Part shown: one piece after another, positions 12,493 through 20,022 of the stretch
How positions within the stretch are numbered: the stretch's first letter is position 1
Layout of the letters: each line of letters opens with the position of its first letter
Assembly (NCBI GenBank): GCA_019247715.1
Contig: JAFBAO010000069.1
Location: forward strand, 1-64,000
Origin: Caulobacteraceae bacterium
GTDB lineage: Bacteria; Pseudomonadota; Alphaproteobacteria; Caulobacterales; Caulobacteraceae
DNA: 64,000 nt
Direction of reading: 5' to 3'
Made by a program: the position numbers and the translations under genes
The notes under the pieces: model-generated
What the model saw: the letters and a program-made list of their open reading frames with translations, nothing else
Databases searched by the model: none
Told to the model about the DNA's origin: nothing

Positions 12493-13154
12493 AGCTGCTC
12501 TGGCGCCTGTACCGCCGCGAGCTCGCGCTCGCCTGGAACGGCGGCGGCGGCCCTTTGCTGAGCGTCGGCTTCTATGCGGCGGTGGCGACGCTGGTCCCCC
12601 TGGCGCTGGGGCCTTCCCCGGAGCGGCTGGCGGCCACGGCGCCGGGCCTCGCCTGGGTGGCCCTGGCGCTCGCCTCGCTCCTGTCGCTGGAGCGGCTGTT
12701 CGAGCGCGACTTCGAGGACGGCGCCTTGGATCTCATCGCCCTCTCGCCGACACCGCTGGAGGCGGTGGCGGCGGTGAAGTGCCTCGCCCAGTGGACCGCG
12801 GTCGGCGCGCCCCTCAGCCTGGCCGCGCCGCTGGCGGCCGTCGCGCTCGGCGCCTCCCCCTCCCTGGCGCCGCTGATCCTGGCCTGCGCGGCGGCGGGAG
12901 GTCTCGCCTTCGCCTTCGTGGGCGGGACCGGCGCGGCCCTGGCGCTCGGAAGCCGCCGCGGCGGCCTGCTCATCGCCGTCGTCGTCCTGCCGTTGCTCAC
13001 CCCGCCGGTGATCTTCGGCGGCGGGGCGATCGACGCCTTCGCGGCTCATCTGCCGTGGCGCAGCGGCCTGCTGCTCCTCATCGCCTACGCCCTCGCCGCC
13101 GGCGGGCTCGCGCCCCTGGCCATGGCCGCCGCGTGCCGGAATGCGCAGTCTTGA
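12489..13154 (+). CDS. ccmB: Haem exporter membrane subunit CcmB
   Basis: CcmB is the six-helix membrane partner of CcmA. The 221-residue protein is almost entirely hydrophobic, with the family blocks [21 protein letters not shown] (split by a turn) near residues 68-88 and [18 protein letters not shown] near 160-177. It is translationally coupled to ccmA through an ATGA overlap. Downstream there is a 97-bp gap before an unrelated Spy-like gene, whereas ccmC would usually follow directly. Confidence 0.95.
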   Translation: MKLLWRLYRRELALAWNGGGGPLLSVGFYAAVATLVPLALGPSPERLAATAPGLAWVALALASLLSLERLFERDFEDGALDLIALSPTPLEAVAAVKCLAQWTAVGAPLSLAAPLAAVALGASPSLAPLILACAAAGGLAFAFVGGTGAALALGSRRGGLLIAVVVLPLLTPPVIFGGGAIDAFAAHLPWRSGLLLLIAYALAAGGLAPLAMAAACRNAQS

Positions 13155-13251
13155 GCGGCCACGGTGAAACATTCGGTCGCGGAACCGAAATCGGCTTGAA
13201 GCACGAGGGCGCCAATAGGGCGAACTAGGGACGCACAGTCGGAAAGCCTCC

Positions 13252-13803
13252 ATGATCTCAGACCTTCGCCGCACGGCCCTCGTCACCGGCGGCGCACTAT
13301 GCCTGGCCATCGCCGCCGCGGCCGCGATCGCCGAGCCCGCCGCGCCGCCGGCGCCGTCCGCCAGCGCCAGTCAGGCCCCCGATCGGACGGCCTGGCCGGA
13401 TCCCGCCCAGATGAGGGCCGAGAAGGCCCGGCGGCTCAGCGACATCCTGCAGCTGCGCCCCGATCAGCAAGGCGCGCTCAACGCCTTCATGGAGACGGCC
13501 ACTCCGCCCGACGAGGCCGAACGCCATCGGATGGGCATGGGCCGCTGGGACGACGAAGGCCTCACGGCGCCGCGGCGGGCTGACCGGATGATCGCCCATC
13601 TCGACGAGATGCGTACGCGCCTCGCTGCTCGCGCCCAGGCCCTGAAGACCTTCTACGCCCAGCTGACCCCAAGCCAGCAGCGGGCCTTCGACGCCGTGCT
13701 CAGCGCCCGCGGTCACGAGCGGATGATGATGGGGGGAAGGATGATGGGCGGCGGGCCGATGCACGGAGGTCCGCACGGCGACGGGCCGGACCGGGACCGC
13801 TAG
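13252..13803 (+). CDS. Spy/CpxP-like periplasmic protein with Met/His-rich tail
   Basis: The 183-residue protein has an N-terminal signal peptide (TALVTGGALCLAIAAAAAIAEP) followed by an all-helical region. That region carries two copies of the LTxxQ-like motif of the Spy/CpxP family: LRPDQQGALN near residue 65 and LTPSQQRAFD near residue 143. The last 30 residues (154-183) hold six Met and three His in a Gly-rich setting, the kind of tail that binds Cu(I) or Ag(I). Spy proteins are ATP-independent periplasmic chaperones, and some relatives sense metals. It lies between ccmB and ccmC on the same strand, so it may assist or guard cytochrome maturation. That link is inference from position only. 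Confidence 0.75.
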   Translation: MISDLRRTALVTGGALCLAIAAAAAIAEPAAPPAPSASASQAPDRTAWPDPAQMRAEKARRLSDILQLRPDQQGALNAFMETATPPDEAERHRMGMGRWDDEGLTAPRRADRMIAHLDEMRTRLAARAQALKTFYAQLTPSQQRAFDAVLSARGHERMMMGGRMMGGGPMHGGPHGDGPDRDR

Positions 13804-13864
13804 CTTGGACGTCGGCGCCGGCGGCGCGCTTGCCGCCGGCGGCCCGGGCCTTTAATCGGCGGCC

Positions 13865-14584
13865 ATGCTGACGGCGCTCGCCAACCCGCACCGGTTCATG
13901 GCGTTCTCCCGCTGGGCGGCGCCGCTGCTGGGCGCGGCGGCCGCCGCCTTCCTCGCCGCCGGCCTCTGGCTCGGCCTCGCCGCCCCCGAGGACTACCAGC
14001 AGGGGACGACGGTGCGGATCATGTTCGTCCATGTCCCGGCCGCCTGGGCCGCCATGGCGGCCTACGCCTGCCTCGGCGGCGCGAGCTTCTTCGCCCTCGT
14101 CTTCCGGCACGCGCTGGCGGACGCGGCGGCGGCGGCCGCCGCCCCGCTGGGCGCCGGCTTCACCCTCATGGCCCTGGTGACCGGCTCGCTCTGGGGGCGG
14201 CCGATGTGGGGCGCCTGGTGGGTGTGGGATGCGCGCCTCACCTCGGTGCTGGTGCTCTTCCTGCTGTTCGTCGCCTACATCGCCTTGCGCTCGGCCATCG
14301 ACGACGAGGTGAAGGCCGGGCGCGCGGCCGCCATCCTGGCGCTCGTGGGACTGATCAACCTGCCCGTCATCAAGTTCTCGGTGGACTGGTGGAACAGCCT
14401 GCACCAGGGCGAGTCGATCTTCCGGGCCGGCGGGCCGACCATCGCCGCGGTGTTCCTCATCCCTCTCGTGCTGATGGGCGCCGGTTACCTGCTCGCCTTC
14501 GGGGCTCTGTGGATGGAGCGGACCCGCGCCGAGGTCTGGCGGCGCAGGAGCCAGGCGCTGGCGGCGCGCGCCGCTTTCCGGTGA
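13865..14584 (+). CDS. ccmC: Haem handling protein CcmC
   Basis: CcmC attaches haem to the chaperone CcmE. The 239-residue, six-helix protein carries the tryptophan-rich haem-binding segment WGRPMWGAWWVWDARLT (about residues 113-129), flanked by the expected His residues (one in the FVHVPAAWAAM loop, another in WWNSLHQGES). It is the most conserved member of the set, so the assignment is firm. ATG 13865 follows 61 bp after the Spy-like gene. The stop codon overlaps the ccmD start. Confidence 0.97.
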   Translation: MLTALANPHRFMAFSRWAAPLLGAAAAAFLAAGLWLGLAAPEDYQQGTTVRIMFVHVPAAWAAMAAYACLGGASFFALVFRHALADAAAAAAAPLGAGFTLMALVTGSLWGRPMWGAWWVWDARLTSVLVLFLLFVAYIALRSAIDDEVKAGRAAAILALVGLINLPVIKFSVDWWNSLHQGESIFRAGGPTIAAVFLIPLVLMGAGYLLAFGALWMERTRAEVWRRRSQALAARAAFR

Positions 14585-14754
14585 TGCTCGCCGACCGATA
14601 CGCCGCATTCGTCTGGCCAGCCTACGGGCTGAGCGCCCTCGGCTTCGCCTGGATGGTCCTCGACACCCTGGCCCGCGCCCGGCGCTGGCGCCGCCGCACC
14701 GAGGCGCTCGAGAACGAGACTGGCGAAGAGGCCCTCGCGGAATCCGAACCATGA
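14584..14754 (+). CDS. ccmD: Haem exporter small subunit CcmD
   Basis: CcmD is a short single-helix protein needed to release holo-CcmE from CcmABC. The 56-residue product has the expected layout: YAAFVWPAYGLSALGFAWMV forms the membrane helix, preceded by a short N-terminus and followed by an Arg-rich cytoplasmic stretch (ARARRWRRRTE) and an acidic end. It begins inside the ccmC stop (TGATG) and ends in an ATGA overlap with ccmG, so it is coupled to both. A longer frame reading through from inside ccmC is an artefact. Confidence 0.9.
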   Translation: MLADRYAAFVWPAYGLSALGFAWMVLDTLARARRWRRRTEALENETGEEALAESEP

Positions 14755-15266
14755 GCCGCTACCTGGCTCTCGCCCCGGCGGCCTCATTCCTCGCCCTGAT
14801 CGCCGTCTTCGCCGGGTTCATCCTCTTCCACCACAATCCGAAGGTGAGCCCGAGGGCGACGGTCGGTCAGCCGGCGCCGAACGCGGTGCTGCCGACGCTG
14901 GCGAGCGGGACCGTCGCGCCGCTGAAAGCGGCGATCCAGGGTCCGACCCTCGTCAACTTCTTCGCGTCCTGGTGCGCTCCCTGCGCCCAGGAGGCGCCCA
15001 CCCTGATGGCGCTCAAGGCCGAGGGCGTGCGCATCGTCGGGGTGGCGTGGAAGGATGATCCCGCCGCCTCACGCGCCTTCCTGGCCAAGTTCGGCGATCC
15101 CTACGCGCTCGCCCTCGTCGACCGCGACGGCCGCACGGGCATCGACTTCGGAATCTCCGGGGTGCCGGAAACCTATCTGGTGGGACCCGACGGGCGGATC
15201 ATCGACAAGCAGGCCGAGCCGCTCACCGCCGATTCGGCCGAGGCATTGCTCGCCAAGGCGCGGTGA
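14751..15266 (+). CDS. ccmG: Thiol:disulfide interchange protein CcmG/DsbE
   Basis: CcmG keeps apocytochrome c haem-binding cysteines reduced in the periplasm. The 171-residue protein has one N-terminal membrane anchor (residues 5-26), the PAP block, and a thioredoxin fold with active site WCAPC (C75 and C78). GVPETYLVGPDG is the conserved cis-proline loop. It overlaps ccmD by 4 bp (ATGA). ccmE, ccmF and ccmH are not next to it and must be encoded elsewhere. Confidence 0.95.
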   Translation: MSRYLALAPAASFLALIAVFAGFILFHHNPKVSPRATVGQPAPNAVLPTLASGTVAPLKAAIQGPTLVNFFASWCAPCAQEAPTLMALKAEGVRIVGVAWKDDPAASRAFLAKFGDPYALALVDRDGRTGIDFGISGVPETYLVGPDGRIIDKQAEPLTADSAEALLAKAR

Positions 15267-15275
15267 GCCTTCGCG

Positions 15276-15294
15276 TTAACTTCCCGTTGACCAT
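15276..15294 (+). promoter_or_regulatory. Candidate CtrA-type site
   Basis: TTAA (15276-15279), seven bases, then TTGACCAT (15287-15294) match the Caulobacter CtrA pattern TTAA-N7-TTAA(CCAT) with one mismatch in the second half-site. It lies between ccmG and a small proline-rich gene. If the organism belongs to the Caulobacterales, CtrA control of that small gene is plausible. No good -10 box was found in register. Confidence 0.4.
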
Positions 15295-15355
15295 AACCGG
15301 CCAGCGTCCACCTCTCTCTCTCTGTCTGCCCCCTCGCCGATCTCGAGCCGCGCGC

Positions 15356-15586
15356 ATGGCCCTCTCCGTCCGCCCGCCTGTCTGGCCGCCCGCCCCCCCG
15401 CCCGCGCCGGCGGCGCGGATTGACGGACGGGTTGCGGCCCAGAAGGCCTTCTTCCAGGCGGCGCTGTCCGGAACGGCGCAGCCCCCCCCGAACGCCGCGG
15501 TGCCGCCGCCGACGCCGGCGCCCACAACGGACGAGCCGGCGCCCACGATCCCCCGGCCCGGATCGGTCATCGACATCAAGGTTTGA
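15356..15586 (+). CDS. Small proline/alanine-rich protein, function unknown
   Basis: I do not recognise a named family. The 76-residue product starts MALSVRPPVWPP, has one short likely helix (DGRVAAQKAFFQAAL, about residues 23-37), and is otherwise Pro/Ala-rich before ending PRPGSVIDIKV. No signal peptide or membrane helix is visible. The frame extends upstream to 15263, overlapping ccmG, but the added residues are low-complexity and cross a CT-repeat. ATG 15356 is therefore more likely, although its ribosome site is weak. A CtrA-like site lies about 60 bp upstream. It ends 8 bp from the convergent MarR gene. Confidence 0.5.
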   Translation: MALSVRPPVWPPAPPPAPAARIDGRVAAQKAFFQAALSGTAQPPPNAAVPPPTPAPTTDEPAPTIPRPGSVIDIKV

Positions 15587-15594
15587 AAGCCTAG

Positions 15595-16170
15595 CTAGGC
15601 GGCCTTCGGCGGCTTCTTGCCGGACTTGTGCTTGCGCTTCTCGGCCGACTTGGCCTTCGCCTTCGACTTCGCCTTTTCGGCCTTCGGCGCCTTGACCTTC
15701 GCGGGCTTGGCTGGCGACCCGGCCGCGTCGGCGGCGGCGGCCAGCGTGGTCAAGGTCTTCAGAAACGCCTCGCGCTTCTTGGAAGGCAAGAGTCCCAGGA
15801 GCCGCGCGTCCGACCGGGCCGCGGGCCGAACCCCCTCGGTCAGCGCCGCGCGCCCCGCCTCGCTGAGCCGTACGCAATTGGCCCTGGCGTCGGTGGTCGA
15901 GCGTTCACGCTCCAGGAGACCTTTGGTGATCATCCGCGCGACCAGGTCGGCCAGGGTCGAACGGTCGATGCCGGTCGCCCGGACAAGATCGCTCTGTGAA
16001 ACCCCCTCGGACGCCCCCGCGGCCGCCAGCACCGTGAACTGGCGCTGGGTGAGGCCAGACTGTCCCGCAGCCTCGGTATGGAAGTCCAACGCCAGTTGCA
16101 GAACCCGATGCAACAGATGGGTTACCGACTGCGAGAGCCCTCCGTCCGCGCCCTTCTGCTTCTTGGCCAT
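15595..16170 (-). CDS. MarR-family regulator with histone-H1-like Lys/Ala tail
   Basis: Residues 1-150 form a MarR winged-helix dimer: LTQRQFTVLAAAGASEG, then the recognition region VSQSDLVRATGIDRSTLADLVARMI and the wing (RERSTTDARANCVRLSEAG). MarR proteins usually repress genes and are released by small ligands. The unusual part is the last 41 residues (151-191), with 15 Lys plus Arg/His in an Ala/Pro setting, resembling eukaryotic H1 tails and bacterial Lys-rich DNA-compaction tails. The tail could raise nonspecific DNA affinity. ATG 16170 is the natural start. The target genes are not evident; the regulator may act on itself or on the genes around it. Confidence 0.85.
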   Translation of the reverse strand: MAKKQKGADGGLSQSVTHLLHRVLQLALDFHTEAAGQSGLTQRQFTVLAAAGASEGVSQSDLVRATGIDRSTLADLVARMITKGLLERERSTTDARANCVRLSEAGRAALTEGVRPAARSDARLLGLLPSKKREAFLKTLTTLAAAADAAGSPAKPAKVKAPKAEKAKSKAKAKSAEKRKHKSGKKPPKAA

Positions 16171-16254
16171 GACGCCCCCTTCGCGACAGACCCCGCGCCG
16201 CCAGATACCCGACGGTTACGTCATTTTGACGACACACCGTCCGTGGGCGTCAAT

Positions 16255-16295
16255 GGGTCCTGGAGGTTCTTGGGGGTCTCTGGGGCTCCTTGGGG
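16255..16295 (+). repeat. G-tract cluster upstream of the MarR gene
   Basis: Four G runs (16255-16257, 16272-16276, 16282-16285, 16292-16295) with loops of 14, 5 and 6 bases lie in the 147-bp gap between ispZ and the MarR gene. The spacing partly repeats (CTTGGGG, CTCTGGGG, TCCTTGGGG). It could form a G-quadruplex on the plus strand. It may equally be slippage-derived sequence. Confidence 0.4.
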
Positions 16296-16317
16296 CCGAC
16301 CGGCGCGGCCGGCCCCG

Positions 16318-16911
16318 CTAGAAGCCCGGCTCGGGCGGCTGGGGCGGCGGCGGCGAGCCCGGCTGGTCCCAGTACTTCATCAGGAACGGTGTCTGGGCGG
16401 CGCCGAAGCCGACCGCCGCGACGATGGCCGCCACCCGGAAGGTCGCCCAGACTTCCGCGGTCTGGGTCCGGCGGACGATCTCGTTGGCCAGGGCGCAGGC
16501 CCAGAAGAAGAGGCCGTAGCGGATTGTCAGCACGCGCCAGGCCCGGTCCGGCAGGGCGATCGCCGCGCCCAGCAGGAGCTTCAACGGGTTCTTCCTGAGC
16601 GCCAGCCCGATGAACAACCCGGCCCCCAGCACCGCGTCCACGATGGTCATCTTCATCTGCAGCAGGTCGTTGCGGTGCAGAAGCAGCGACAGTCCCCCGA
16701 AGACCAGGGCCGCGCCCCCCGAAAAGGCCGGGATCGGCGCGATCCGCCGCTCGATCGCCAGGCTCGCCGCCAGCGCCGCCGCCGAGCAGCCGATCAGCAC
16801 CCAGGTGGCCTCACGGAACTGGCGGGTGATCAGCAGGGTCGCCAGAAACGCCACCGCCGGCGCCGCGTTGACGAGCTGGCGGATGATCGGTGCGGACTTC
16901 GTCTCCGGCAC
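16318..16911 (-). CDS. ispZ: Inner-membrane septation protein A (IspZ/YciB)
   Basis: The 197-residue protein has about five hydrophobic helices and the YciB family blocks, notably KMTIVDAVLGAGLFIGL near residue 88 and RYGLFFWACALANEIVRR near residue 131. YciB is an inner-membrane protein linked to envelope integrity and septation; its biochemical activity is not settled. A Pro-rich cytoplasmic end (GSPPPPQPPEPGF) follows the last helix. It begins 2 bp after the ftsY stop, so the two are likely cotranscribed. A 7-bp GGGGCCG/CGGCCCC stem (16292-16316) follows the stop, but without a U-run. Confidence 0.9.
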   Translation of the reverse strand: MPETKSAPIIRQLVNAAPAVAFLATLLITRQFREATWVLIGCSAAALAASLAIERRIAPIPAFSGGAALVFGGLSLLLHRNDLLQMKMTIVDAVLGAGLFIGLALRKNPLKLLLGAAIALPDRAWRVLTIRYGLFFWACALANEIVRRTQTAEVWATFRVAAIVAAVGFGAAQTPFLMKYWDQPGSPPPPQPPEPGF

Positions 16912-16913
16912 GC

Positions 16914-17846
16914 TCAGGCCTCGAGCCCGACCAGAGAGCGGGAGAAGGCCCGCGCATCGAACGGCTGCAGGTCGTCGACCCCCTCGCCCACCCCGATCAG
17001 CTTGATCGGCGAGTCGGAGGCCTGGGCCACCGAGACCAGCACTCCCCCGCGCGCCGTGCCGTCGAGCTTGGTCATGACGATGCCCGTGACCCCGATGAGA
17101 TTGCCGAAAACGTTCTCCTGGGCGACGGCGTTGCGTCCCACCGTGGCGTCGAGGACGAGAAGCACCTCATGCGGGGCTTCGGGATCGAGCTTGCGCACCA
17201 CCCGGACCATCTTGCTGAGCTCGTTCATCAGATCCTGCTTGTTCTGCAGGCGGCCGGCGGTGTCCACCAGGACCACGTCATAGCCCTCGGCCCTGGCCTT
17301 GGCGAAGGCGTCGTAGGCGAGGGCGGCGGCGTCTGCGCCCGTCGGGCCGCTGACGAAGCCCGCGCCGGCCCGGTTCGCCCAGACCTCGAGCTGCTCAACC
17401 GCGGCGGCGCGGAAGGTGTCGGCGGCGGCGATGAGGACCTTCGCCCCGCGGGCCGTCAGGTCGGCGGCGATCTTGCCCAGCGTGGTCGTCTTGCCCGATC
17501 CGTTCACCCCGACGAACAGCACGAGGTAGGGTTTCGGGCCGGAGAGCGGATCGAACCGGCCCTGCCGCGGGACCAACTCGGCGGCCACCGCCGCGGCCAG
17601 CGCCTCCTTGACCTCGCGATCGTCAGCCACCTTGCCGAACCGTTGCTCGCCGAACGCCTGAGTGATGCGGGCGGCGGCGGAAGGGCCGATGTCGGCCTCG
17701 ATCAGCATCTCCTCGAGCGCGTCGAGCTGCTCCTGATCCAGGGGCCGGCCGGCGAAGACCTGCGTCACCTGCTCGGTCATCTGGCGGGTGGTGCGCGAGA
17801 GGCCCGCCCCGAGGCGCTGCAGCCAACCCAGCTTGGCCTCCGTCAC
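16914..17846 (-). CDS. ftsY: Signal recognition particle receptor FtsY
   Basis: FtsY is the membrane-associated GTPase that receives SRP-ribosome complexes and hands them to the Sec translocon. The 310-residue protein contains the N domain and G domain: P-loop GVNGSGKT (113-120), DTFRAAAVEQLEVW, DTAGRLQNKQDLMNEL (DTAGR) and TKLDGTARGG. The long acidic A domain of E. coli FtsY is missing, as is usual in alphaproteobacteria. The start at 17846 overlaps the mtaB stop by 4 bp. Confidence 0.97.
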   Translation of the reverse strand: MTEAKLGWLQRLGAGLSRTTRQMTEQVTQVFAGRPLDQEQLDALEEMLIEADIGPSAAARITQAFGEQRFGKVADDREVKEALAAAVAAELVPRQGRFDPLSGPKPYLVLFVGVNGSGKTTTLGKIAADLTARGAKVLIAAADTFRAAAVEQLEVWANRAGAGFVSGPTGADAAALAYDAFAKARAEGYDVVLVDTAGRLQNKQDLMNELSKMVRVVRKLDPEAPHEVLLVLDATVGRNAVAQENVFGNLIGVTGIVMTKLDGTARGGVLVSVAQASDSPIKLIGVGEGVDDLQPFDARAFSRSLVGLEA

Positions 17847-19135
17847 CGCGCCAGCTCCAGGCGACGTCCGTCGTGCCCGACGGCGAGGCCGTCGATGAGC
17901 GTCCCGGTCGGGGCCGCGCCCGCGAACGCGACTTCCGTGAAGTCCTCGGCCCGCGCCAGGCCGGGCCGCTCCACCAGCGCCCGGACGCGCCGGCCGACCT
18001 GGCGCTCCAGGCGCCGCGCCAAGGCCGCCGCGCCCGCGGCGCGCAGGCGCGCCGCCCGCTCCTTCACCACCCCGGACGGAACCTGCGGCATCCGGGCCGC
18101 CGGCGTTCCGGGCCGGGGGCTGAACGGAAAGACGTGGAGGAACGAGAGCCCGGCCGCCTCCACGAGCGAAAGCGTGTTCTCGAACGCCGCCTCGGTCTCG
18201 GTGGGAAAGCCGGCGATGAGGTCGGCGCCGAAGGCGGTCTCCGGACGGACTTTGCGCACCGCCTCGACGAGCCGCAGGGCGTCGACCCGACCGTGCCGCC
18301 GCTTCATCCGCTTCAGGATCAGATCGTCGCCGGACTGAAGCGACAGGTGCAGGTGCGGCATCAGCCGCGGCTGCTCGGCGATGCAGCGCATCAGCGAGGC
18401 GTCGATCTCGGCCGCGTCGATGGAGGAGAGCCGCAGCCGGGGAAGCTCCGGAACCTGATCAAGGACGGCGGCGACCAGATCGCCGAGCACCGGCGAGCCG
18501 GATAGGTCGGCGCCCCAGCTCGTCAGGTCGACGCCGGTGAGCACGACCTCGGCGTAGCCGGCGGCCGCCAGCCGGCGCGCCTGCGAAACCACCCGCTCGG
18601 CGGGGATCGACCGGGAATTGCCGCGGCCGAACGGGATGACGCAGAAGGTGCACCGGTGGTCGCAGCCGTTCTGCACCTCCACATAGGCCCGCGCCCGCTC
18701 CTTCAGCCCGTCGATGACGCCGCCGGCCGGCCCGCGGACGGCCATGATGTCGCCCACCCGCACGCGCGCGCCGTTCCCCACGAGGGCGCCCGGCTCGGCC
18801 TTCTCGGCGTTGCCGAGCACCAGGTCCACCTGCGGCATGGTGGCGAAGGCCGCCGGATCGATCTGGGCGGCGCAGCCGGTGACGATGAGGCGCGCATCGG
18901 GGCGTTCGCGCCGGGCCTTGCGGATCGCCTGGCGCGCCTGGCGCACCGCCTCGCCGGTCACCGCGCAGGTGTTGAAGACGACCGCGTTGGAAACGGCGTC
19001 CGCCGCCGCCTGCGCGCGCAGGCGCTCCGATTCGTAGGCGTTGAGACGGCAACCGAAGGTGATCACCTGGACGCCCGGCCGGTCCGCCGCCGTCGGCGGG
19101 TCGGGCGTCGGAGCGCTGAACGTCGCGGCGTTCAC
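17843..19135 (-). CDS. mtaB: tRNA t6A37 methylthiotransferase MtaB
   Basis: MtaB is a radical-SAM enzyme that converts t6A37 to ms2t6A37 in ANN-decoding tRNAs. The 430-residue protein has the N-terminal UPF0004 cluster cysteines C29 (FGCRLN), C57 (NTCAVT) and C88 (TGCAAQ), the radical-SAM triplet C158/C162/C165 (NGCDHRCTFC), and a C-terminal TRAM region. GTG 19135 is chosen because the family N-terminus starts there and it overlaps the dapF stop (GTGA). The much longer open frame upstream runs antisense-like through dapF and is not used. tsaC, which makes the t6A substrate modification, is elsewhere in this window (54801-55781). Confidence 0.96.
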   Translation of the reverse strand: MNAATFSAPTPDPPTAADRPGVQVITFGCRLNAYESERLRAQAAADAVSNAVVFNTCAVTGEAVRQARQAIRKARRERPDARLIVTGCAAQIDPAAFATMPQVDLVLGNAEKAEPGALVGNGARVRVGDIMAVRGPAGGVIDGLKERARAYVEVQNGCDHRCTFCVIPFGRGNSRSIPAERVVSQARRLAAAGYAEVVLTGVDLTSWGADLSGSPVLGDLVAAVLDQVPELPRLRLSSIDAAEIDASLMRCIAEQPRLMPHLHLSLQSGDDLILKRMKRRHGRVDALRLVEAVRKVRPETAFGADLIAGFPTETEAAFENTLSLVEAAGLSFLHVFPFSPRPGTPAARMPQVPSGVVKERAARLRAAGAAALARRLERQVGRRVRALVERPGLARAEDFTEVAFAGAAPTGTLIDGLAVGHDGRRLELAR

Positions 19136-19959
19136 GGCAGGGTTCCGGTGAAGTCCACGGCCACCGGTCCCGTCATCAGGACATGGTCGTCGGACCGGCG
19201 CCACTCGATCGTGAGATCGCCGCCGTCCATCTCCACGGTGACTTTGCGGTCGACGAGGCCGCGGCGATTGGCGGCGACCACCGCCGCGCAGGCCCCGGTG
19301 CCGCAGGCGCGGGTGATGCCGGCGCCCCGCTCCCAGACGCGCAGGCGAATCCGGCCGCGATCCTTGATCTGAGCAAACCCTACGTTGACCCGTTCGGGGA
19401 ACAACCGGTGGTGCTCGATCATCGAGCCGACTTCCCTGACCGGCGCGGTCTCGGCGTCGGCGGTGAAGAAGACCACGTGCGGATTGCCCATGGAGACGCA
19501 ACCCGGAGTGTGCAGGTGGGGATTGTCGATCGGGCCGACCTGCAGCTCGATGCCACGGGTGTCCATCGGCTCGGCGAGGGGAATGTCGCGCCAGTCGAGG
19601 CCGGGCTTGCCCATGTCGACGGTGACCCGGCGATCGCCGGCGCGGCTCACCTCGAGGGTCCCGCCCGTGGTTTCCAGCTTCGCCGCGTCGCGGCCGCTCG
19701 CTTCGAGGATCAGCCAGCCGACACACCGCGCGGCGTTGCCACACTGCTCCACCTCGCCCCCGTCGGCGTTCCAGATGCGCATCAAGGCGTCGGCGCGCTC
19801 GGACGGCTCGATGGCGATGAGCTGGTCGCAGCCGATCCCCGCCTGACGATCGGCGATCGCCCGCACCTCCTCCTCGCTGGGCGCGAAAGGCGCGCTGCGG
19901 GCCTCGACGACGACGAAATCGTTGCCGAGCCCGTTCATCTTCAGGAACGGACGGCTCAT
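19132..19959 (-). CDS. dapF: Diaminopimelate epimerase
   Basis: DapF converts LL- to meso-diaminopimelate for lysine and peptidoglycan. The 275-residue protein starts MSRPFLKMNGLGNDFVVVE, the family signature. The catalytic cysteine pair is C73 (EQCGNAARC) and C219 (RACGTGACA). An in-frame upstream ATG would add only four residues; 19959 fits the family best. It is the first gene of the dapF-mtaB-ftsY-ispZ run, joined by short overlaps, and diverges from the S9 peptidase gene across 63 bp. Confidence 0.97.
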   Translation of the reverse strand: MSRPFLKMNGLGNDFVVVEARSAPFAPSEEEVRAIADRQAGIGCDQLIAIEPSERADALMRIWNADGGEVEQCGNAARCVGWLILEASGRDAAKLETTGGTLEVSRAGDRRVTVDMGKPGLDWRDIPLAEPMDTRGIELQVGPIDNPHLHTPGCVSMGNPHVVFFTADAETAPVREVGSMIEHHRLFPERVNVGFAQIKDRGRIRLRVWERGAGITRACGTGACAAVVAANRRGLVDRKVTVEMDGGDLTIEWRRSDDHVLMTGPVAVDFTGTLP

Positions 19960-20022
19960 GGGAGAGGCCATATAGCCCCTCGCGGCTGGACTCGCACCCC
20001 AGGGCCAAGGCAAGCATCGGCG

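Noticed and set aside
15313..15330. CT-dinucleotide run before the small proline-rich gene as a phase-variation tract
   Set aside because: The run is short and lies outside the preferred reading frame start, so slippage would not switch a protein on or off.
16292..16316. Intrinsic terminator after ispZ
   Set aside because: A 7-bp GC stem is present but no U-run follows on the minus strand.
17843..20017. Reading mtaB as a 724-residue protein starting upstream of dapF
   Set aside because: The extra 294 codons run through dapF in another frame and resemble no protein; GTG 19135 gives the family N-terminus.
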